DNA of 64,000 nt from CAYULW01 sp964445815 (GCA_964445815.1 CAYULW010000005.1:62001-126000), one strand, 5' to 3'. Shown: positions 27,125 to 36,998, numbered from the stretch's first letter. Program-made: numbers and translations. The notes: a model not told the origin generated them from the letters alone.

Positions 27125-30013
27125 CTAGTTTTTAATTAGTTTAAATGACTGCCTCTCCCCATCTGCAATAATGTTAATTAGATAAATGCCCTTCGGCTGG
27201 TCACTAATGTTTAGAGTAGTTTTAGATATGTTATCTACTTGGTAGTTCTGAACCAATTTCCCTTCAGTATTATAAATGGAAATGGAGGTTTCATTTTTTA
27301 ATGATTGGAATTGGATGGTTGATTTCCCCTTAGTAGGGTTAGGAGACACAATTGATTCATGAGTTTTTAAATCCGAATTATCTAAGTCAACTGACATAAT
27401 TGGAATACAGTTGGATGTATCAATACAATTATTTTCTATTATTTCAACCGCATAAAGGCCATTAGTAATGGCGGTAAATGCTCTATTTGTATCATTTAGA
27501 AGTTCACCGTATCCATTGTTACAATCTAACCATTGATAGTTTGATGCATTTGTGTTGTTTGCTGTGATAGTAATGCCATTAACTGTCGTGGAAAGGTCAG
27601 AAACACTGTCGATTGTTAAATTTAATGTTACAAGAGAGTCACATCCAGCCATATTGGTAAGTGTATCAATAGCTGTATTATTATTAGTAGTGTAGGTGAT
27701 GCCATTAATCCAAGTAAATGAATCACAAGCATGTCGAGTATCAACCCCGGTTGAATTTAAAATAGTTAGGTTAAGTGTAACAATAGAATCACACCCTGCT
27801 GCATTGGTAAGCGTATCAATAGCTGTATTATTACTTGCAGTATAAGTAATTCCATTGATCCAAGTAAATGAATCACAGGCATGTTGAGTATCTATTCCGG
27901 TCGAATTTAAAATTGTCAGATCAAGAGTTATTATTGAATCACACCCTACTGTATTTGTAAGAGTATCGGTTGCTGTATTGTTACTTGTCATATATGTGAT
28001 TCCATTAATCCATGTAAATGAATTACATGCAATATTGGTATCGATTGCTGTTGTAGAATTTAAAATAGTTAAGTCAAGTGTAATGATAGAATCACATCCT
28101 ACCGTATTGGTTAGAGTGTCTATAGCAATATTACTTGAAGTGTAAGTGATTCCATTAATCCAGGTGAATGAATCACAAACAAATTGAGTATCAGTTTCCA
28201 AAGAAGAACTGAATACTGTCAAGTCAAGAGTAACAATAGAATCACATCCTGCCATGTTAGTTAGAGTATCCTTTGCAGTATTATTACTTGCAGAATATGT
28301 AATGCCATTAATCCAGATAAATGAATCACAAGCATGTCGAGTATCAATCCCTGCTGAATTTAAAATAGTCAGGTCAAGAGTAACAATAGAATCACACCCT
28401 GCCATGTTAGTTAGAGTATCCATTGCAGTATTATTGCTGGCAGAATATGTAATGCCATTAATCCATGTAAGCGAATCACAGGTATGATGAATATCAACCC
28501 CGGTTGAATTTAAAATAGTCAAATCAAGAGATACAATGGAGTCACACCCTACAGTATTTATAAGCGTATGCATTGCAGTATTATTACTTGCAGAGTATGT
28601 AATACCGTTAATCCAAGTAAATGAATTACAAGCAGATTGAATGTCCGTACTATACGAAGAATTTAAAATAGTTAGGTCAAGAATAACAATAGAATCACAT
28701 CCTGCCATGTTAGTTAGAGTATCCATTGCAGTATTATTACTTGAAGAATATGTAATGCCATTTGTCCATACAAATGAATTGCATGCAGTAATAACATTTG
28801 TATCTATAGGTATAGAACATAAGGAGAATATTCTACCATGACCAGAAGAATTGTAAACCCCTCCATCAAAATGGGGAGCTCCGCTTGCAACAACATTGGA
28901 ATTAGGCATACTAACCGAATAGCCTGAGTTATCTCCGTAATTTGCACCATCAATGTCAATTCCTCTTTGCTGCCAACTACTTCCATTCCAACTGTAGATT
29001 CGCACATGACCTGAATTATTGCCATTTCCATCATTTCGACGAGCCCCAATTGCAATTGTATTAGAATCGGGCATGCTAATTGATGAGCCTGAAAAGTCTT
29101 GCGCATTTTCACCATCAAGATCGCTTCCTTTTTGTTGCCAAATACTGCCATTCCACCTATAGATTCTTACATGACCTGCGGAGTTGCCGTTTCCATCATT
29201 CAATGGAGCACCAATAGCTATTGTATTCGTATCGGGCATACTGACGGAATAGCCTGAATAATCTTGCGCATTTTCACCATCAATGTCATTTCCTTTTTGT
29301 TGCCAACTGTTTCCATTCCACTTAAAAATTCTCACATGACCCGAATTATTCCCATTATCATTATTCGATCTTGCACCAATGGCCACAGTATTATCGTCAG
29401 GCATGCTGACAGAATATCCTGATCCATCACCTGCCGTTTCACCATCAATGTCAATTCCTTTTTGTTGCCAAACACCTGATTTCCAGGAATAAATTCGAAC
29501 GTGTCCGGAGCCTCCTCCATTTCCATCGTTTGACGGAGCTCCAATAGCCAAAGTATTAGGATCAGGCATGCTAACAGACGAACCCGAATAGTCAAGAGAG
29601 TTTTCTCCGTCAATATCAGTTCCTTTTTGCCACCAAGTGCCTCCACTCCATGTATAAACTCTTACATGACCTGAACGACTACCATTTCCATCATTGCTTG
29701 GCGCACCTATTGCTATAGTATTGGTATCAGGCATGCTAATTGATGTCCCTGCTTCATCACCAATTGATTCCCCGTGAATGTATAATCCTTTTAATTGCCA
29801 ACTATTACCGTTAAAACTATAAACTCTTACATAACCTCTATTATTATTAGCTCCTGTTGCGCCAATGGCTATAGTATTAGTATTTGGCATGTTGATAGTG
29901 TATCCTAATAAATTATTCGATAGACCGCCGGCAATATCTCCTCCTTTTTGTATCCATTGGGCTTGAATCGAATAACTAATAATTAGTAGAACTAAAAGAA
30001 GTGTATTTTTCAT
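27125..30013 (-). CDS. T9SS-exported protein: seven-repeat propeller plus eight SprB-like repeats
   Basis: 962 residues from the ATG at 30013 (signal peptide MKNTLLLVLLIIS to IQAQ); an ATG at 30037 adds eight unsupported residues. Residues about 20-400 hold seven repeats of about 55 residues with the pattern WQQKGxDIDGENxxDxSGxSVSMPDxNTIAIGA and GHVRIYSWNG, a likely seven-bladed propeller of FG-GAP/integrin type. Next come eight repeats of about 50 residues (CDSFTWINGITYTASNN, TLTNxxGCDSIVTLDLTIL), each with two Cys, like SprB stalk repeats. The C-terminus is a type A T9SS domain (VSPNPTKGKSTIQF, ISIYNTEGKLVQ, KGIYLINI, ending LIKN). Expected at the cell surface or secreted, probably in adhesion. 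Confidence 0.88.
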   Translation of the reverse strand: MKNTLLLVLLIISYSIQAQWIQKGGDIAGGLSNNLLGYTINMPNTNTIAIGATGANNNRGYVRVYSFNGNSWQLKGLYIHGESIGDEAGTSISMPDTNTIAIGAPSNDGNGSRSGHVRVYTWSGGTWWQKGTDIDGENSLDYSGSSVSMPDPNTLAIGAPSNDGNGGGSGHVRIYSWKSGVWQQKGIDIDGETAGDGSGYSVSMPDDNTVAIGARSNNDNGNNSGHVRIFKWNGNSWQQKGNDIDGENAQDYSGYSVSMPDTNTIAIGAPLNDGNGNSAGHVRIYRWNGSIWQQKGSDLDGENAQDFSGSSISMPDSNTIAIGARRNDGNGNNSGHVRIYSWNGSSWQQRGIDIDGANYGDNSGYSVSMPNSNVVASGAPHFDGGVYNSSGHGRIFSLCSIPIDTNVITACNSFVWTNGITYSSSNNTAMDTLTNMAGCDSIVILDLTILNSSYSTDIQSACNSFTWINGITYSASNNTAMHTLINTVGCDSIVSLDLTILNSTGVDIHHTCDSLTWINGITYSASNNTAMDTLTNMAGCDSIVTLDLTILNSAGIDTRHACDSFIWINGITYSASNNTAKDTLTNMAGCDSIVTLDLTVFSSSLETDTQFVCDSFTWINGITYTSSNIAIDTLTNTVGCDSIITLDLTILNSTTAIDTNIACNSFTWINGITYMTSNNTATDTLTNTVGCDSIITLDLTILNSTGIDTQHACDSFTWINGITYTASNNTAIDTLTNAAGCDSIVTLNLTILNSTGVDTRHACDSFTWINGITYTTNNNTAIDTLTNMAGCDSLVTLNLTIDSVSDLSTTVNGITITANNTNASNYQWLDCNNGYGELLNDTNRAFTAITNGLYAVEIIENNCIDTSNCIPIMSVDLDNSDLKTHESIVSPNPTKGKSTIQFQSLKNETSISIYNTEGKLVQNYQVDNISKTTLNISDQPKGIYLINIIADGERQSFKLIKN
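27612..28808 (-). repeat. Eight tandem 150-bp repeats (SprB-like)
   Basis: Eight consecutive units of about 150 bp, each encoding about 50 residues centred on FTWINGITY and GCDSIV. DNA identity between neighbours is high, so recent expansion by unequal recombination is likely. Boundaries are approximate. Confidence 0.85.
28820..29960 (-). repeat. Seven tandem propeller-blade repeats
   Basis: Seven units of about 165 bp encoding the WQQKG / SMPDTNTIAIGA / GHVRIYSW blade. The first and last are the most diverged. Boundaries are approximate. Confidence 0.82.
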
Positions 30014-30103
30014 ATCGTTCCTAAGATTAGAAGACAAAGATTAAAAAAAGAAATGATATTTAATTATGGTATATCTAGGCTTAGATATCCATTTGGATAA
30101 AAT

Positions 30104-30135
30104 AAAAAATCCTTCTCCGTCAGGTGAGGGATTTT
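30104..30135 (-). terminator. Terminator of the porin/peptidase operon
   Basis: Read on the minus strand: stem AAAATCCCTCACC / GGAGAAGGATTTT (imperfect) followed by a T run. It follows the last gene of the operon by about 110 bp and is preceded by GGGCCCAC at 30143-30150, the same arrangement as at the tRNA near 43.9 kb. Confidence 0.72.
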
Positions 30136-30243
30136 CTATTCTGTGGGCCCAATTAGACACATACCGAACCAGATGGTCTATTTCCTTGAAAGACTAATTC
30201 AACTCCTAATGTATAATCGAAGGATAATTAAGAATTAAAATAC

Positions 30244-31473
30244 CTAAAAAATCAACTGCAAGATCAATTCTCCTCTTATCGTATTGACTTCTTGTGCTGT
30301 TGAAGAGTTAGTTAAAGAAGTAAGGGCTGTTTGTAGTTTCAGGTCATTGTTTTTAAAATACCTTGAAAAACCGACGGTAATTGCGGATAACTCTTGCATC
30401 TGGGAAGCAGTATTACTATCAAATTCAGGAGTAGTAGAAGCATATCTAAAATCTGCTCCGTAGCCACTTTTGGTTACATAACCCAGTTGAAGGTTTAAGG
30501 CTGTTCCCAAAGCAAGGAACTCTGAAATTTCTGTTTTCTGTAGTTCATCACTTCCTGCTTGGTCGATAAAAGAGCCTTGTAAATTGGTAGCGGTAGCGAT
30601 AGAATATTCTCCTAAAAATGAAAAGCCCTTGTATTTGATTAAAATATCGGAATAAACTTGTTGATAGTCGGGGAGCTGATTGTTCCCCAATCGATTGTAA
30701 AGTAAGAACTCTCCATGACCTGCACCCACTTGATGACTCGCTCCGTCATTGAAACTTCCGGCTGCTCCAATCACTAATTTTGGAGATGCTTCATGCGCTA
30801 AATCGGCAACTAAATCATGATTACCTTTTGTAAATTTTCCAAGAGGATAGATATCCAATCGCCCTGCATACTTGAATCCGCCAAAATCCACATCACGCGA
30901 ATCAGAACCAAAAGAATTGCGTCCGTCACCCGAAGTAATTGCAATTTGAGGAACAATGGCTAAATCATCTGTTCCTAATTCATAATCTAAAAACAGTCCG
31001 AACTCTCTGCCTGTTCGGCTCAATTCAGTGCTGAGCAAGCTGCGATCAGGAAAAGTCAGGAAAGTTTCCATAATCATCATTTCCCGATTGTTGCCAATGC
31101 TTTGTTTTTGCCCGAAATAAATGTTGAATTGCGCGCTAGGATGGTATCCAATCCATGCATCTAACAAGGGCTGACCCAAACTGAAATCGGTTTGCAGAAA
31201 GAAACTTACTTTTTCCTCAACGGCTTTACCGGAAAAGTTGAAGTACGAACGCTTGGCATTGAAAAAGTAATCTGCATCAATGTCTTCCGTTTTTTCGTAG
31301 GCAAATGAGGGCTGAATCATCCCACCCAATTTGAATTCGTAAGCTCCGTCGTTGAAGCGGAAATTTAATCCGCTACCCAATTCAAAACTGACTTCTTCAT
31401 TGGTTTCCGTTGTTTGTGCAGCAAGTTGTATGCTTGACAAAATAAGGCTGCAAATAATGACTTTTTTAAACAT
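30244..31473 (-). CDS. OprP/OprO-like outer-membrane porin
   Basis: 409 residues from the ATG at 31473, which gives a clean signal peptide (MFKKVIICSLILSSIQLAAQ); the ATG at 31506 lies inside the upstream gene and adds charged residues ahead of it. The mature part has the phosphate-selective porin pattern: FELGSGLNFRFNDG, LQTDFSLGQPLLDAWIGY, FGQKQSIGNNRE, LSRTGREFGLFLDYEL, ending in LQLIF, an outer-membrane barrel end. In this operon the solute is more likely a peptide or amino acid than phosphate (inference). Ten bases after the M14 carboxypeptidase gene and paralogous to the porin two genes upstream. Confidence 0.85.
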   Translation of the reverse strand: MFKKVIICSLILSSIQLAAQTTETNEEVSFELGSGLNFRFNDGAYEFKLGGMIQPSFAYEKTEDIDADYFFNAKRSYFNFSGKAVEEKVSFFLQTDFSLGQPLLDAWIGYHPSAQFNIYFGQKQSIGNNREMMIMETFLTFPDRSLLSTELSRTGREFGLFLDYELGTDDLAIVPQIAITSGDGRNSFGSDSRDVDFGGFKYAGRLDIYPLGKFTKGNHDLVADLAHEASPKLVIGAAGSFNDGASHQVGAGHGEFLLYNRLGNNQLPDYQQVYSDILIKYKGFSFLGEYSIATATNLQGSFIDQAGSDELQKTEISEFLALGTALNLQLGYVTKSGYGADFRYASTTPEFDSNTASQMQELSAITVGFSRYFKNNDLKLQTALTSLTNSSTAQEVNTIRGELILQLIF

Positions 31474-31483
31474 ATTCTTTTTA

Positions 31484-33031
31484 TTAAGGCTGAATAGAAT
31501 TTTCATTTAGGTATCTGTAAATGGGCAAGGTCGCTTCTTGCTCCGTTTCAATGACGTTAAAACTTACAAAGCTGTTTTTCACTTCAGGTTCCAATACTTC
31601 CATAGCTAAATTGGCTCTTTCCTGATCCATTTTCACAATGGCTGTACCTATAGGAAACTGCATGTTGACTTTGCTTAACTCGGTTTTCACTTCTTGAAGA
31701 TTCACTCCTTCATATTTCTCAGCATCTTGATGGTACTGAATAACCTGATAGCGTTCTACTTCCATTTCTTTTGCTTCCGACAGCAAATCCACTTCCAAGC
31801 CTAAAATTTTTAAACGTTGAATCACTCCAACTGCTTCAGGCATGATTAGATAGGCTGTTGGTCTTGCCCGGCTTGATACCAAAGTCAATTGTAAAGCATC
31901 TCTGATAGTTACTTCAAAATCAATGGCTTCATTTTGATCCAAGTCAATGGTTTTAATCTTAGTGTCGTAAACCTTTCTTTGAGTTTTCAGAGCCGCTTGG
32001 TGTTTGGATGATTCTGCTTCTTCCAATTTTTGTTTCAGCTCATCGGCATGTTGATGAGCCGTTTTTAAATATGACATTCCGATTAAAAAAGCCGTTTGTA
32101 CTCTTCGTTTATAAGAGGTTTTTCCAATGCCTACACCTCTTACTTCTATTAAAGTGGAAATGCAGTTTGCTAATGCGTAGGAAGTGGCACTCGATCGGGA
32201 ATTTTCAGAGCCCTGATTAAAATGTACATCACCCAAATGTTTGGTCGTACTCATATAAGGGTGATGATTGAGTTGGTTTTCGTCTAACTTTTTTCTTGCC
32301 GCATCTACAAAACGTTCCTCGGTGTATTTTCTCAGATTTTCAGGCACATTCAGATTACCGGAATACAAAAACATCGCATCATAAATGGAACTGATGCCAT
32401 AGGTGCTCATGGTTGCAAAATCTCTGCGGTAGGGACGGTATTCATGAAAGTCCACAGCAACCTCAGCATTGAAATCACTGAAGGTCTGTTTGAGGAATTG
32501 ACTTTCGGGAATATTCAACTTGGTTTGATCCCGATTTAAGTCCAGACCATTGGCAGCATAACGATCCTGTTTGCTGTAACCATCAATGTTTGCCAGTGGA
32601 ACAATGGCCAAATGCAGTCGATCAAGCAGATAACGGTTTTCCTCATTTTCCAGCAATTGATCGATCAGGTAAAGCATTGCCTCTACGCTGCCCGGTTCGT
32701 TGCCATGTAAACCACCTTGAAACCATACTTTCACCTTATCAGTTTTTTTGCTTGGGTCAACTATCGTTAAGAGAGGCACTTGTTTTCCTTTTTGGCTATT
32801 ACCGATATAAGTCAAGGTGAGTAAATCGGGATATTTTGCCACTTTTTCATTTAAAAACTGAATCAACTCCTCATAAGTGGTAAATCCTTTCTTTTTTTGA
32901 AAGGCAGGGGTATTGATCGTCACTTCAGGGTCAGGAAAAAACTTCTGAGTCACCTTTTTTGACTGCGGACTTAATTGAGCCTTGCAGGCAAAGCAGCAGA
33001 AAATGAATGGTATGACTATCCAGTTTTTCAT
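31484..33031 (-). CDS. M14-family zinc carboxypeptidase
   Basis: 515 residues. N-terminal signal sequence; Cys13 and Cys16 (CCFACKAQ) allow either a lipoprotein or signal peptidase I cleavage. M14 signatures: zinc ligands H and E in GGLHGNEPGSVEA, third His in VDFHEYRP, substrate-binding NRD in GLDLNRDQTK, and catalytic Glu in TLIEVRG. The C-terminal 150 residues are an extra beta-rich domain. M14 enzymes remove C-terminal residues from peptides; location would be periplasm or surface. It sits between two porins and downstream of IadA and DcuC, suggesting work on imported peptides. Its start overlaps the upstream porin stop by one base. Confidence 0.9.
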   Translation of the reverse strand: MKNWIVIPFIFCCFACKAQLSPQSKKVTQKFFPDPEVTINTPAFQKKKGFTTYEELIQFLNEKVAKYPDLLTLTYIGNSQKGKQVPLLTIVDPSKKTDKVKVWFQGGLHGNEPGSVEAMLYLIDQLLENEENRYLLDRLHLAIVPLANIDGYSKQDRYAANGLDLNRDQTKLNIPESQFLKQTFSDFNAEVAVDFHEYRPYRRDFATMSTYGISSIYDAMFLYSGNLNVPENLRKYTEERFVDAARKKLDENQLNHHPYMSTTKHLGDVHFNQGSENSRSSATSYALANCISTLIEVRGVGIGKTSYKRRVQTAFLIGMSYLKTAHQHADELKQKLEEAESSKHQAALKTQRKVYDTKIKTIDLDQNEAIDFEVTIRDALQLTLVSSRARPTAYLIMPEAVGVIQRLKILGLEVDLLSEAKEMEVERYQVIQYHQDAEKYEGVNLQEVKTELSKVNMQFPIGTAIVKMDQERANLAMEVLEPEVKNSFVSFNVIETEQEATLPIYRYLNENSIQP

Positions 33032-34371
33032 TAGAAGGAAATCGTACTAATTAAACGGACAATCCACTCATTACCGTCAATGGGTTGGCTGTAAATATCG
33101 TTTGAGCCTTCATCGGCTTCAACATAAGTGACGGAAGCCTGAACCTTAATTCCATAACTTCTATCTAAGTATTTAGAAGCTCCCAAAGTGTAATAATTGG
33201 GTCGGTTATAAAACGTACCGTTATTCAGAAAAGAATGTTGATCGGCCTCCAGATGTGTGTATCGGGCATCCACTGACCACAGGTTTTTGAAAATGTAGCC
33301 CATTTGAATGTTGTAACCTTTACCCAGCATCATTCTGCCTTTGATGTAATTTTCAACATCCCGCTCTCCATCTACATCAAAAGTGGTAGCAATGGTGCCG
33401 TCGTTTCGAATGCGTTGAGAAATATCATCCGGGACATAGGCTTCACTAGCCACAAATTCACCCAACATGGAGAATCCACGATACTTAAACAAGAAGTCGA
33501 TACCGTATTTTACATAATCGGGTAGAGAAATTTCATTTTCGTCATTCAGGTATAAAATAGCACCGCTTCCTCTTCCTCGACGACTGCTCATGCCTTGGTT
33601 GTAACTATAATTACCTCCAATTACTAATTTGGGTGATCGTTCCCTTACAATGTCTGCTTGACGGAATTGCCCGAAACGGGTGAACAAACCGAAAGGTAAA
33701 AAGTCTATTCTACCCCCGTATTTCAAACCACCATAATCCCGGTTGTTCGCATTTAAGCCATCTCCATTGGTAATGGCAATTGAGGGTCTCATGTAGGTGC
33801 CTTTTCCGGTTTTAAAGGTGCCGTCTAAAAACAAGCCAAATTCACGAATACTGCTAAAGGCAGAGGTAAGCCGACTTCTTTCAGGCAACTGAAGGGTATG
33901 TGAGCCCATCCGCAATTCCCGATTATCTGTCGGTGTTGTTGATTGACCAAATGTTAGTTTAATTCTTCGTGTGAAACTGTATCTGACCCAAGCATCCAAT
34001 AAAAAGCTGCTTGGTTCGTCGCCGACTTCCGCACTTCCACTTAAATCTACCTGAAAACGATAGTCGATTTTTTGTTGTGCCGCATCTCCGGTAAGTCGAA
34101 AGCGCAATCTTCGCATTCTAAAACGGTTCAGTTGACCATTATCGTTCTCGTCTTCGGTATAGCTCTTGGTTTCCACCATGGGTTGAGCATAGCCTCTGAG
34201 GTTGACTTCATAGTCTTTTTTGCCTGTAAAGGTGAGTCCTTCACCAAAAGTGTATTTGTTCAGTTTCGGATTCTGAGCGGTGAGCTGAGAAGGAACAACA
34301 AGACAAGCGAGCAGGAATGTAACTGCACTTAATGTTCCGGCTAGGCAATTATGTTTCATTTTTTTCTTCAT
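33031..34371 (-). CDS. OprP/OprO-like outer-membrane porin
   Basis: 446 residues. Signal peptide ends LTAQ near residue 33; the start at 34371 overlaps the IadA stop by 4 bp (ATGA), an ATG 12 bases later is an equal alternative. Barrel features: FRMRRLRFRLTGD, FQVDLSGS, FLLDAWVRYSF, FGQSTTPTDNRE, FSSIREFGLFLDGTF, and C-terminal LISTISF with terminal Phe. It shares the family motif layout with the second porin of this operon, from which it differs in length and charge, so they may accept different solutes (inference). Confidence 0.85.
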   Translation of the reverse strand: MKKKMKHNCLAGTLSAVTFLLACLVVPSQLTAQNPKLNKYTFGEGLTFTGKKDYEVNLRGYAQPMVETKSYTEDENDNGQLNRFRMRRLRFRLTGDAAQQKIDYRFQVDLSGSAEVGDEPSSFLLDAWVRYSFTRRIKLTFGQSTTPTDNRELRMGSHTLQLPERSRLTSAFSSIREFGLFLDGTFKTGKGTYMRPSIAITNGDGLNANNRDYGGLKYGGRIDFLPFGLFTRFGQFRQADIVRERSPKLVIGGNYSYNQGMSSRRGRGSGAILYLNDENEISLPDYVKYGIDFLFKYRGFSMLGEFVASEAYVPDDISQRIRNDGTIATTFDVDGERDVENYIKGRMMLGKGYNIQMGYIFKNLWSVDARYTHLEADQHSFLNNGTFYNRPNYYTLGASKYLDRSYGIKVQASVTYVEADEGSNDIYSQPIDGNEWIVRLISTISF

Positions 34372-35507
34372 TCGAAACTGTCTTTTACGATGACTTCTCC
34401 TGATTGCATCATTGGCTCTCCCATGGCAAAAACATCAGTTAATATTAAGTCTTCAGATAGACAGCAGAAATCTGCATCCATGCCTACCTTGATTTGCCCT
34501 TTGTTTTTCAGACCAAGATTTCTCGCCGGGTTGCTTGTTATGATCTTGAAGGCTTCACTAATAGCTATTCCACCTTTTTGAACCAAATCGACTACTTGTA
34601 AGAAATTCTGATCGATGGGAGCTTTTCTAAATCCGATGAATTCCCCTTTCTCGTTGAGCTGATCTAAGCCCGCATTACCATCACTGCTAAACGTGATGTT
34701 GTCAATGGAAACACCATCCTCTAAAGCTGTTTTTACAGAAAGATAAGGCTCTGTATACTTGGAAGCTCCTGTGGTTATATCAATCATGCCACCCATTTTT
34801 GCAAACCGGATGGCTTGTTGAAACAACTTTTCAGTTCGTCCAACATGAGTGGGGGAGATATTTTCTATGGGGAAATGATGCTCCTCTACCAAGCGGAACA
34901 ACTGATCCATTTGCTCAGGATGGTTGCCTAAATGCAGATGCAGAATTCCCTTTTTATTGCCGATCATGCCTCCAACTCTAACTTCTCTTAGTAAACGAAG
35001 CAATTCTACATCGGAGGGAAAGGAAGATCGTACATCAGCAATGGCAATCTTACAACCCAATACTTTATCAATGAAGATGAAATCATCTTGTAATCGCTCC
35101 ATGATGTAATTGGGGTCTAAGCCGTAATACCCTGTAAACATATAGGCGGAGATGCCCTCCATTTCCAGGGCTTTCACTTTGGCATAAAGGCTCTTGATGT
35201 TTCGGGTAGCTCCGTCGGTTCCCAATAGCCCTACTACGGTGGTAGTGCCTACTTCAATGAGTTGGGTCATTTTGATTTCAGGAGACATAGAGGCAAATCC
35301 TCTTTTCCCACCGGCTCCTATAGCATGCACATGCTGATCGATGAAGCCGGGTAACACCATTTTTCCTTCTGCATCCCAAACTTTTAAGGTGGAGGCGGAA
35401 CAGCTAATGTTTTCGGAAATATCCAAAATTTTACCTGCACCAATGAGTATGTCCTTGTGTCCTAATGCTTCTGGAGCGTATATGTTGGCGTTTTTGATTA
35501 ATAACAT
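34368..35507 (-). CDS. iadA: Isoaspartyl dipeptidase (beta-aspartyl-peptidase)
   Basis: 379 residues, typical for IadA. Amidohydrolase fold with metal ligands: HxH in GFIDQHVHAIG, Lys in LGCKIAIADVRSS (carboxylated in the family), His in LHLHLGNH, His in SPTHVGR, and the catalytic Asp in FSSDGNAG. It hydrolyses beta-aspartyl dipeptides, releasing aspartate, and is cytosolic. The neighbouring DcuC carrier and peptidase/porins fit a scavenging pathway. No signal peptide. Ten bases downstream of dcuC. Confidence 0.93.
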   Translation of the reverse strand: MLLIKNANIYAPEALGHKDILIGAGKILDISENISCSASTLKVWDAEGKMVLPGFIDQHVHAIGAGGKRGFASMSPEIKMTQLIEVGTTTVVGLLGTDGATRNIKSLYAKVKALEMEGISAYMFTGYYGLDPNYIMERLQDDFIFIDKVLGCKIAIADVRSSFPSDVELLRLLREVRVGGMIGNKKGILHLHLGNHPEQMDQLFRLVEEHHFPIENISPTHVGRTEKLFQQAIRFAKMGGMIDITTGASKYTEPYLSVKTALEDGVSIDNITFSSDGNAGLDQLNEKGEFIGFRKAPIDQNFLQVVDLVQKGGIAISEAFKIITSNPARNLGLKNKGQIKVGMDADFCCLSEDLILTDVFAMGEPMMQSGEVIVKDSFE

Positions 35508-35517
35508 AAGGAGTTGT

Positions 35518-36885
35518 TTAGATGAAATGAATAATTAAAAGGAACAATAGAGAGACGCAGAGTGGAATGAGGTTTCGTTTTACAATGTCGATGGTACTTA
35601 CTCCGGCAATTTCAGAGGTTGCAATGATTACACCGGCAACAGGTGAAACCGTTCTCCCCATTGAGGCTGCTAAATTCATGGGTAGAATAATGCTTGTAGT
35701 GGAGACTCCGAATTGACCGGCAATTTTAGGAATGAGCGGAGCAAATGCAAAAAAGGAGGCGTTTCCACTTCCCATTAGCATGGAAGCTAAAAATATCATG
35801 ACCACCATTACGGAAGCAATGCCTGTTGCCGCTAAACCCAGATTTGTAGAAGAGGCAATTAAACCATCGATAAAACCGAGAGCAATTAAACCTTTGGCAA
35901 AAATATCTGCGGCTACAATTAAGGTGACGACTGTTTTAAAGATGTTTCCCATGCCGTTCCAAAAGGTCTTCAGCGATTCCAATACTAACTTTAGTTTTCG
36001 TTTGCGAATAAACTCAAAGATCAAAGCGATAAAGAGGCTGATGAACATAGCCGTAGTGGTATCCAACACAATGGGAACGGGGAAAAGCTGAAAAATTTCC
36101 GAGAATACGAGTAATAATATTAGGGGTAGTACCGGAATCAAAGCATAGTAATCGGGCGCTTTTATTTTCTCTTCTTTTTCTTCTACATTGATCGCACTTT
36201 CTTCTGATTTTCCTTTTCCGTCGTAGTATCTGTTGACGAAATAATAGGTAATCATCATGATTAAGCAGAGTGGCACTACCAAGGGGATTTGTTCTTGTAT
36301 AAAATAGCTGATGCCGTCTTCTTTTGAAATAGTAGTTGCACTTGCAGTAATGGCCGAAGCGGGACCAATGCCAAAAGCGGTGCAGGCGGTAATGACTGAT
36401 ACGGCGGACAAACGGCTCACTCCGATTCGAATTAAAATGGGAAAAACAGATGCCATCAGTAATAATCCTAAACCTGCTGCCGATGGAATGCAGACAAATA
36501 GTAATTGTCCAATAGGCAGGACAGCAACGCAGGTCAGTTGCGGATAATTTTTCAATAAAGACAAGGGTTTCATGGCCATCCTGACCAAGGCATCTGATGC
36601 TCCGATAGCATCAATATAAGCAACGAAACCACCGATTGACATAATCATCAACCCTACGCCTGCATTGGTCTTTCCAAATGATTCTTTCAATAATCTGAAG
36701 AGATCAAATCCAGACCATCCGGTTTCATTTTGCAGTTCCGGTAGTTGCAAATTCAGTAAAGCCGACAGAATCAACATCAACAGTCCTGCTACCAACAAAA
36801 CCGCATGTGGGTAGTATTTTTTCAATAACAGTCGCGCCACTATAACAATGGCGATTACAGAAATTATGGGACCTGCTATTGTCAT
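35518..36885 (-). CDS. dcuC: C4-dicarboxylate carrier, DcuC family
   Basis: 455 residues with about 12 membrane helices and a charged loop around 230-245. Matches the DcuC family: GVGLMIMSIGGFVAYIDAIGASD, PIGQLLFVCIPSAAGLGLLLMA, MLMGSGNASFFAFAPLIPKIA and GRTVSPVAGVIIA. DcuC members move succinate, aspartate or similar C4-dicarboxylates; with IadA next in the operon, aspartate or isoaspartyl peptides are plausible (inference). First gene of the minus-strand operon; 113 bp separate it from the lamin-tail gene on the same strand. Confidence 0.88.
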   Translation of the reverse strand: MTIAGPIISVIAIVIVARLLLKKYYPHAVLLVAGLLMLILSALLNLQLPELQNETGWSGFDLFRLLKESFGKTNAGVGLMIMSIGGFVAYIDAIGASDALVRMAMKPLSLLKNYPQLTCVAVLPIGQLLFVCIPSAAGLGLLLMASVFPILIRIGVSRLSAVSVITACTAFGIGPASAITASATTISKEDGISYFIQEQIPLVVPLCLIMMITYYFVNRYYDGKGKSEESAINVEEKEEKIKAPDYYALIPVLPLILLLVFSEIFQLFPVPIVLDTTTAMFISLFIALIFEFIRKRKLKLVLESLKTFWNGMGNIFKTVVTLIVAADIFAKGLIALGFIDGLIASSTNLGLAATGIASVMVVMIFLASMLMGSGNASFFAFAPLIPKIAGQFGVSTTSIILPMNLAASMGRTVSPVAGVIIATSEIAGVSTIDIVKRNLIPLCVSLLFLLIIHFI

Positions 36886-36916
36886 GCAATCGCTTGAATT
36901 AGAACATCCTTTGGCG

Positions 36917-36952
36917 ACTTCGATACATTCCGATTTACAATCGGAACACTCA
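36917..36952. repeat. Dispersed 36-bp repeat, copy 1
   Basis: Contains the inverted repeat TTCCGATT-TAC-AATCGGAA at 36928-36946. The 36 bp recur with one mismatch at 40876-40911. It lies upstream of dcuC. Confidence 0.85.
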
Positions 36953-36998
36953 GTCTGCCAAAGGGAGAAATATTATCTAAATCACATCTGCTCATAGC

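Noticed and set aside
27612..28808. CRISPR array because of regular 150-bp repeats
   Set aside because: The units are coding, in frame, and have no short repeat/unique spacer pattern.
30071..30088. Hairpin ATATCTA-GGCT-TAGATAT upstream of the propeller gene
   Set aside because: Short and AT-rich; could be an operator, but nothing else supports it.
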